Assembly (NCBI GenBank): GCA_030432175.1
Contig: JAUIHU010000149.1
Coordinates: forward strand, 1 to 8,919
Direction: 5' to 3'
From: Verrucomicrobiia bacterium
GTDB taxonomy: Bacteria; Verrucomicrobiota; Verrucomicrobiia; Limisphaerales; JAUIHU01
Length of the DNA stretch: 8,919 bases
Shown: one piece after another, positions 5,656 to 8,919 of the stretch
Layout of the letters: every line of letters starts with the position of its first letter
Position numbering within the stretch: the first letter of the stretch is position 1
Position numbers and translations under genes: made by a program
Notes under the pieces: generated by a model
What the model saw: only the letters and a program-made list of their open reading frames with translations
Database searches by the model: none
Told to the model about the DNA's origin: nothing

Positions 5656-7234
5656 AACTACTCTGCATTACACCATTCACCAACCGAGCAATCCCCAAAG
5701 GGTTTGATTCCTTCAGTTCATCTGGCAATAAATCTTCCGGAAAGTTCTGGTAACAAACAGGACGACTAAAGCGCTCTATTGCCAGTGTTCCAACGGAGGT
5801 AGTGCGAGAATCAGTCGTCGCTGGGTATGGCCCACCATGAACCATCGAATGGCAAACTTCCACTCCTGTTGGAAAACCATTAAATACCAGTCGCCCAACC
5901 TTGGTTTCAAGAATGTCGATCAAGTCTTTCCACTCCGCAAGATCCTGGTCCGTTCCATGAATGGTTGCTGTCAGATGACCTTCTAAATTACTGGCAATCG
6001 CCAGAGTCTGCTCGCGTGAATCACTAGTAATCAATAATGATGCCGGGCCAAAGACTTCGTCCGAAAGTCCCGGATCACTTAAGAAGTTCTCTGCAGTCGT
6101 CTGGAATAATGCTGAACCAGCTTTTGCTTGCCCTCGCCCCGGATCAGTCTGGTTGGATTTTACTGATGAAACATTAGGTGTCCCGATGAGTTTTGCTACG
6201 CCAGCCTGATAAGCATCACAAATCCCGGAGTGAAGCATAACGCCTTCAAAATCCTCAATGGAACTTTTCAACTGATTGACAAATTCTTCTGCTTCCTGAG
6301 ATTTGGGTAAAATTGAAATTCCCGGATTAGTGCAAAACTGTCCAACACCGAGCGTAATGGATCCAGCCAGTCCTTCGGCAATTGCCTTTCCTTTTTCTTT
6401 TAATGCTCCGGGAAGGATAAATACGGGGTTGATGCTGCTCATTTCAGCATACACTGGAATTGGCTCGGGGCGGGCAGCTGCGACATCAAACAAAGCGCGT
6501 CCACCGGATCTGGATCCAGTAAACCCAATCGCTTTGACCACAGGGCTTTTAGCGAGCTGGGTTCCAACCGTTTTGCCGGATCCGAACACCAATGAAAAAA
6601 CACCTTCATGCAACCCGTGCACTTTAACAGCTGCCTGAATTGCTGAGCCGACCAGTTCAGCCGTTCCTGGATGCGCATGGTGAGCTTTAACAATTACCGG
6701 ACATCCAGCAGCGAGCGCTGAAGCTGTGTCACCACCTGCAACAGAGAAAGCCAGTGGGAAATTACTGGCGCAGAATACGACCACTGGTCCAATAGGGCGT
6801 AGCATGGCTCGAAGATCTGGCCTTGGCAACGGCTGGCGATCGGGAAGAGCTGTGTCGATCCTGGCGTTAACCCATGAACCGTCTTCCAATAGGGACGCGA
6901 ACAAGTTCAACTGATTGACCGTTCGACCTCGTTCCATCTCGATCCTTCCAGCAGGCAGACCGGTTTCAGCAACGGCGCGTTCCACCAGTTCATCTCCCAG
7001 CGCCATGATTTTCTCGCCAATCGATTTCAAAAAAACGGCGCGTTCTTTCCCGGAAATATTTCGGTAGGAAGCAAATGCGGCATCTGCTAATTCAGTCGCT
7101 TTTTGAACTTCCCCGGAAGAGGCTCCCTGAAAGAGAGGTTTCAGTTTTTCTCCAGTTGCCGGGTTCACCGCTTCAAATGTGGTTTCGCTGTCAATGCCTC
7201 GTGTGGCTCCTATGATGGATGTGCCTGATATCAT
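5654..7234 (-). CDS. Alpha-ketoglutarate semialdehyde (2,5-dioxopentanoate) dehydrogenase, NADP-type ALDH
   Basis: This 526-residue aldehyde dehydrogenase oxidises alpha-ketoglutarate semialdehyde to alpha-ketoglutarate, the last step of non-phosphorylative pentose/aldarate and hydroxyproline breakdown. ALDH landmarks are Asn158 in CASNFP (oxyanion hole), Lys183 in IVKAHHAHP (cofactor), FTGS at 238-241 (Rossmann turn), Glu264 in AEMSSINP (general base), catalytic Cys301 in GQFCTNPG and Glu393 in EVFGP. The length of about 525, the AEMSSINP and QFCTNPG wording and the C-terminal segment GGPYPATTDSRTTSVG followed by FSRPVCYQNFP are typical of the KGSADH branch and not of succinate-semialdehyde or betaine-aldehyde enzymes. 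The neighbouring 2-keto-3-deoxy acid dehydratase makes exactly this substrate, which supports the call. It starts 57 nt after that gene; the ribosome binding site is weak (AGAAAAGAA). This is the most G+C-rich part of the window. Cofactor preference for NADP is inferred from family. Confidence 0.9.
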   Translation of the reverse strand: MISGTSIIGATRGIDSETTFEAVNPATGEKLKPLFQGASSGEVQKATELADAAFASYRNISGKERAVFLKSIGEKIMALGDELVERAVAETGLPAGRIEMERGRTVNQLNLFASLLEDGSWVNARIDTALPDRQPLPRPDLRAMLRPIGPVVVFCASNFPLAFSVAGGDTASALAAGCPVIVKAHHAHPGTAELVGSAIQAAVKVHGLHEGVFSLVFGSGKTVGTQLAKSPVVKAIGFTGSRSGGRALFDVAAARPEPIPVYAEMSSINPVFILPGALKEKGKAIAEGLAGSITLGVGQFCTNPGISILPKSQEAEEFVNQLKSSIEDFEGVMLHSGICDAYQAGVAKLIGTPNVSSVKSNQTDPGRGQAKAGSALFQTTAENFLSDPGLSDEVFGPASLLITSDSREQTLAIASNLEGHLTATIHGTDQDLAEWKDLIDILETKVGRLVFNGFPTGVEVCHSMVHGGPYPATTDSRTTSVGTLAIERFSRPVCYQNFPEDLLPDELKESNPLGIARLVNGVMQSS

Positions 7235-7291
7235 ATTCTTTTCTTTTCTGAAATGTATGTTGTGTAAATTATTCCCGTCTCAGCTCAATTA
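7235..7291 (-). other. Intergenic gap between dehydratase and dehydrogenase genes
   Basis: This 57-nt spacer, the longest in the leftward operon, shows no hairpin with a U-run and no clear promoter. I therefore keep the genes on either side in one operon. A weak purine-rich stretch precedes the dehydrogenase ATG. Confidence 0.4.
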
Positions 7292-8152
7292 TTATTCAAC
7301 CGGATTTTTCAGTATTCCAATGTTATCAATTTCTATCTCTACTTCATCTCCGCTTTCCAATGTAAAATCACCTTCTGGAATAATTCCAGTTCCGGTCATC
7401 AAAAATGCTCCATCCGGGAAACTACTCTCCTTAGTCAGCCAATCAATTAATTCCAATGGCTTCCTTTTCATCTGCGCCAAGTCAGTGGAGCCCTGAAAAA
7501 CAATCCCTTCAGATCCACGATGAATCCGAACTTGGATTCCCGTGCTTTCAGACAATGGTTCTGTGCCGAGCAAAATGCAGGGCCCCAGTCCGGCGCATTG
7601 ATCATAGGTTTTTGCCTGAGGTAAATAGAGCGGGTTTTCCCCTTCAATGCTTCTCGAACTCATGTCGTTGCCAATAGTGAATCCAATCAGCTTCTTTCTA
7701 TAGTTAATCGCCAGAGTCAACTCCGGTTCTGGAACATTCCAGGTGGAATCTTTCCTGATCCTCACCGGGACTCCCGGACCAGACACGCGATGCGCTGTTG
7801 CCTTGAAGAAAATCTCCGGACGATCCGCATCATAAACTCGATCATAAAAATCTCCACCTCCAGCATCTTTCGATTCCTCCATTCTTGCTACCCTGCTGCG
7901 AAAGTATGTCACACCTGCAGCCCAGACTTCCTGGCTTTGAATCGGAGCTTCGGTGAAAGCTTTGCGGATCGTTTCCACTTCTGCTTCAAGAATCGGATTC
8001 CCTTTATTGGACCAGGATTGGAATGGTTTCTCAGCGTCCTCACTATTGAACCATTCATCCCATGTCACGTTGTCCAGCAACGCAAAAAGAGTCTCATCAT
8101 CCTCCTGATATTCCACCAGAATTCCCGGATGTACCTTATAAACTTTAGTCAT
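7292..8152 (-). CDS. FAH-fold 2-keto-3-deoxy-pentonate (2-dehydro-3-deoxy-D-arabinonate type) dehydratase
   Basis: This 286-residue cytosolic enzyme has the fumarylacetoacetate-hydrolase fold. The region RPEIFFKATAHRVSGPG (111-127), VPEPEL (140-145), IGNDMSSRSIEGENPLYLPQ (160-179) followed by AKTYDQCAGLGP (180-191) closely resembles the archaeal 2-keto-3-deoxy-D-arabinonate dehydratase as I remember it. Glu142, Glu144 and Asp163 are the expected divalent-metal ligands and Lys181 the expected catalytic lysine. The reaction would be loss of water from a 2-keto-3-deoxy-pentonate to give alpha-ketoglutarate semialdehyde, passed to the dehydrogenase encoded just downstream. The shorter alternative is a hydrolase or decarboxylase of the same fold, but the ENPLYLPQAK wording and the neighbour favour dehydratase. 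The stereochemistry of the substrate cannot be read. The ATG has AAGGA 9 nt upstream. It lies 27 nt after the LarA-type gene. Confidence 0.88.
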   Translation of the reverse strand: MTKVYKVHPGILVEYQEDDETLFALLDNVTWDEWFNSEDAEKPFQSWSNKGNPILEAEVETIRKAFTEAPIQSQEVWAAGVTYFRSRVARMEESKDAGGGDFYDRVYDADRPEIFFKATAHRVSGPGVPVRIRKDSTWNVPEPELTLAINYRKKLIGFTIGNDMSSRSIEGENPLYLPQAKTYDQCAGLGPCILLGTEPLSESTGIQVRIHRGSEGIVFQGSTDLAQMKRKPLELIDWLTKESSFPDGAFLMTGTGIIPEGDFTLESGDEVEIEIDNIGILKNPVE

Positions 8153-8161
8153 TATTAATTA

Positions 8162-8166
8162 TCCTT
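8162..8166 (-). promoter_or_regulatory. Shine-Dalgarno AAGGA of the dehydratase gene
   Basis: AAGGA is read on the - strand 9 nt before the ATG at 8152, within the 27-nt gap after the LarA-type gene. Together with AAGGAG before the regulator, it shows that genes of the leftward operon use conventional ribosome binding sites. Confidence 0.6.
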
Positions 8167-8179
8167 AAATTCAATTTGT

Positions 8180-8919
8180 TCAGGACTGCAACCGGTAAAG
8201 CATTTCTCCCGCTTTTGGAACATAGAGGATTCCTTCAGATTCACGATTCATAAAATCTTCATGGTGAATAGTCGCCGGATCTCTATAACCGAGGTTAATC
8301 TTTTTACAAACATCTTCCGGAATCCCAGTCGCCAGCGTGACACGCGCTCTGGGAGTCTCAACCCCGTTTTCGTAAGTTCCTGCCCCGTAAACGTGAGTGC
8401 AATGAGCCAGCGCTCCCCATGGATAATCTTTATACTTATCCCACTGCTTCAAAAAGAAATCCCGACAGTGATACCCGACTTCTTCAATAATTTTTCCATG
8501 GGTAATACAGACATCATTTATGTGCGGCGCATAAATGATCAGTTCCCCGCCTTCCGCCAAAACCGGTTCCAGTTTGTACATACATTTTCCACCGGTCCAG
8601 AGTTCGTCATACATGGCCGGCGAACAGGATAAAATAGTATGGAAAGGTTTGGGTTTATAAACAATGTGCAGTTGACGGGATTGCTCGCTGGCTTCCTGCC
8701 ATGCGCTCTGTGGATCTCCAAAGTATAATCCAGCTAATTGGGATCCTTCCACGACCATACAGAAACAGGTCTTTTCCATATCCACCATCGCCCCCGCTCG
8801 GTCCACTACTTGACGAACCGCAGTCAGTTGTCGTCCAATGATTTCCGGTGTCGTGATCACTGCCCCGAGCCAGTGGAAAAAGTTCAGGATCTGAGGTCCG
8901 GCGATACCGGGGAACAGGT
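8180..8919 (-). CDS. LarA-type (DUF2088) nickel-pincer hydroxyacid racemase/epimerase homologue, 5' end cut by window
   Basis: The reading frame stays open to the window edge, so 245 C-terminal residues of a protein probably about 420-430 long are seen. The GTG at 8860 is internal, because homologous-looking sequence (LFPGIAGPQILNFFHWLGA) continues upstream of it. The family is recognised from PGIAG followed by NFFH, and from the C-terminal lactate-racemase-type domain with LAEGGELIIYAPH and GPG-like turns. In LarA, the cofactor-bearing Lys (Lys184 in the Lactobacillus enzyme) lies 16 residues before a nickel-ligand His (His200). Here His of NFFHW (codon 8873-8875) is the matching ligand, and the Lys would be the second residue beyond the edge, just out of sight. 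The family inverts the C2 hydroxyl of 2-hydroxyacids using the nickel-pincer nucleotide cofactor. As first visible gene of a sugar-acid operon, it may epimerise an aldonate instead of lactate. It ends 27 nt before the dehydratase gene. Confidence 0.82.
   Translation of the reverse strand, partial: LFPGIAGPQILNFFHWLGAVITTPEIIGRQLTAVRQVVDRAGAMVDMEKTCFCMVVEGSQLAGLYFGDPQSAWQEASEQSRQLHIVYKPKPFHTILSCSPAMYDELWTGGKCMYKLEPVLAEGGELIIYAPHINDVCITHGKIIEEVGYHCRDFFLKQWDKYKDYPWGALAHCTHVYGAGTYENGVETPRARVTLATGIPEDVCKKINLGYRDPATIHHEDFMNRESEGILYVPKAGEMLYRLQS

Noticed and set aside
6510..6519. Ten-base palindrome CTGGATCCAG
   Set aside because: It sits in the conserved FTGS coding region of the dehydrogenase and is explained by the codons used.
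7790..8158. Open frame of 122 codons on the + strand opposite the dehydratase
   Set aside because: It is antisense to a clearly conserved enzyme and shows low-complexity Ile/Ser/Phe composition typical of shadow frames.
8180..8860. Complete 226-residue gene starting at GTG 8860
   Set aside because: The frame continues without a stop to the window edge, and the residues upstream of the GTG match the conserved LarA-family PG-I/L-S/A-G...H segment, so the gene is partial.

Overview
The window reads as a piece of chromosome from a Gram-negative, probably free-living environmental bacterium. The signs are a type II lipoprotein signal, a periplasmic DUF547-type protein and an OmpR/CusR-type two-component system. 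Base composition is uneven: rows I counted by hand range from about 25% G+C in the DUF547 gene to about 60% in the aldehyde dehydrogenase gene. I cannot name the phylum. There are no RNA genes, mobile elements or CRISPR arrays that I can support.

Left half (about 1-3866, + strand): four consecutive genes read rightward. They encode a class III PLP-dependent aminotransferase with a cysteine-rich insert, an unrecognised lipoprotein with an HCGCYH motif, a small single-domain cupin and an exported DUF547 protein. Gaps are 34, 51 and 10 nt, so co-transcription is possible, but no shared pathway is evident. None of the four has a clear Shine-Dalgarno sequence.

Right half (3926-8919, - strand): five tightly packed genes read leftward and converge on the first group. 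In transcription order they are a LarA-type (nickel-pincer racemase/epimerase family) protein cut by the window edge, a FAH-fold 2-keto-3-deoxy-pentonate dehydratase, an alpha-ketoglutarate semialdehyde dehydrogenase, an OmpR-type response regulator and a sensor histidine kinase. Gaps are 27, 57 and 13 nt, followed by a 1-nt TAATG overlap, so this looks like one operon.

Working model for the right half: the dehydratase and dehydrogenase are the last two steps of the non-phosphorylative (Weimberg-type) route, 2-keto-3-deoxy-pentonate -> alpha-ketoglutarate semialdehyde -> alpha-ketoglutarate. The LarA-type enzyme may interconvert C2 epimers of a sugar acid entering the route. The co-transcribed two-component system may control it. 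The sugar or aldonate dehydrogenase, sugar-acid dehydratase and transporter are not in the window and would be expected beyond position 8919.

Most notable points: a LarA homologue embedded in a sugar-acid operon; a dedicated two-component system at the operon's 3' end whose kinase has a tiny periplasmic loop and no recognisable G1 (DxGxG) ATP-binding box; an aminotransferase lacking two usually conserved active-site features; and an uncharacterised lipoprotein family.
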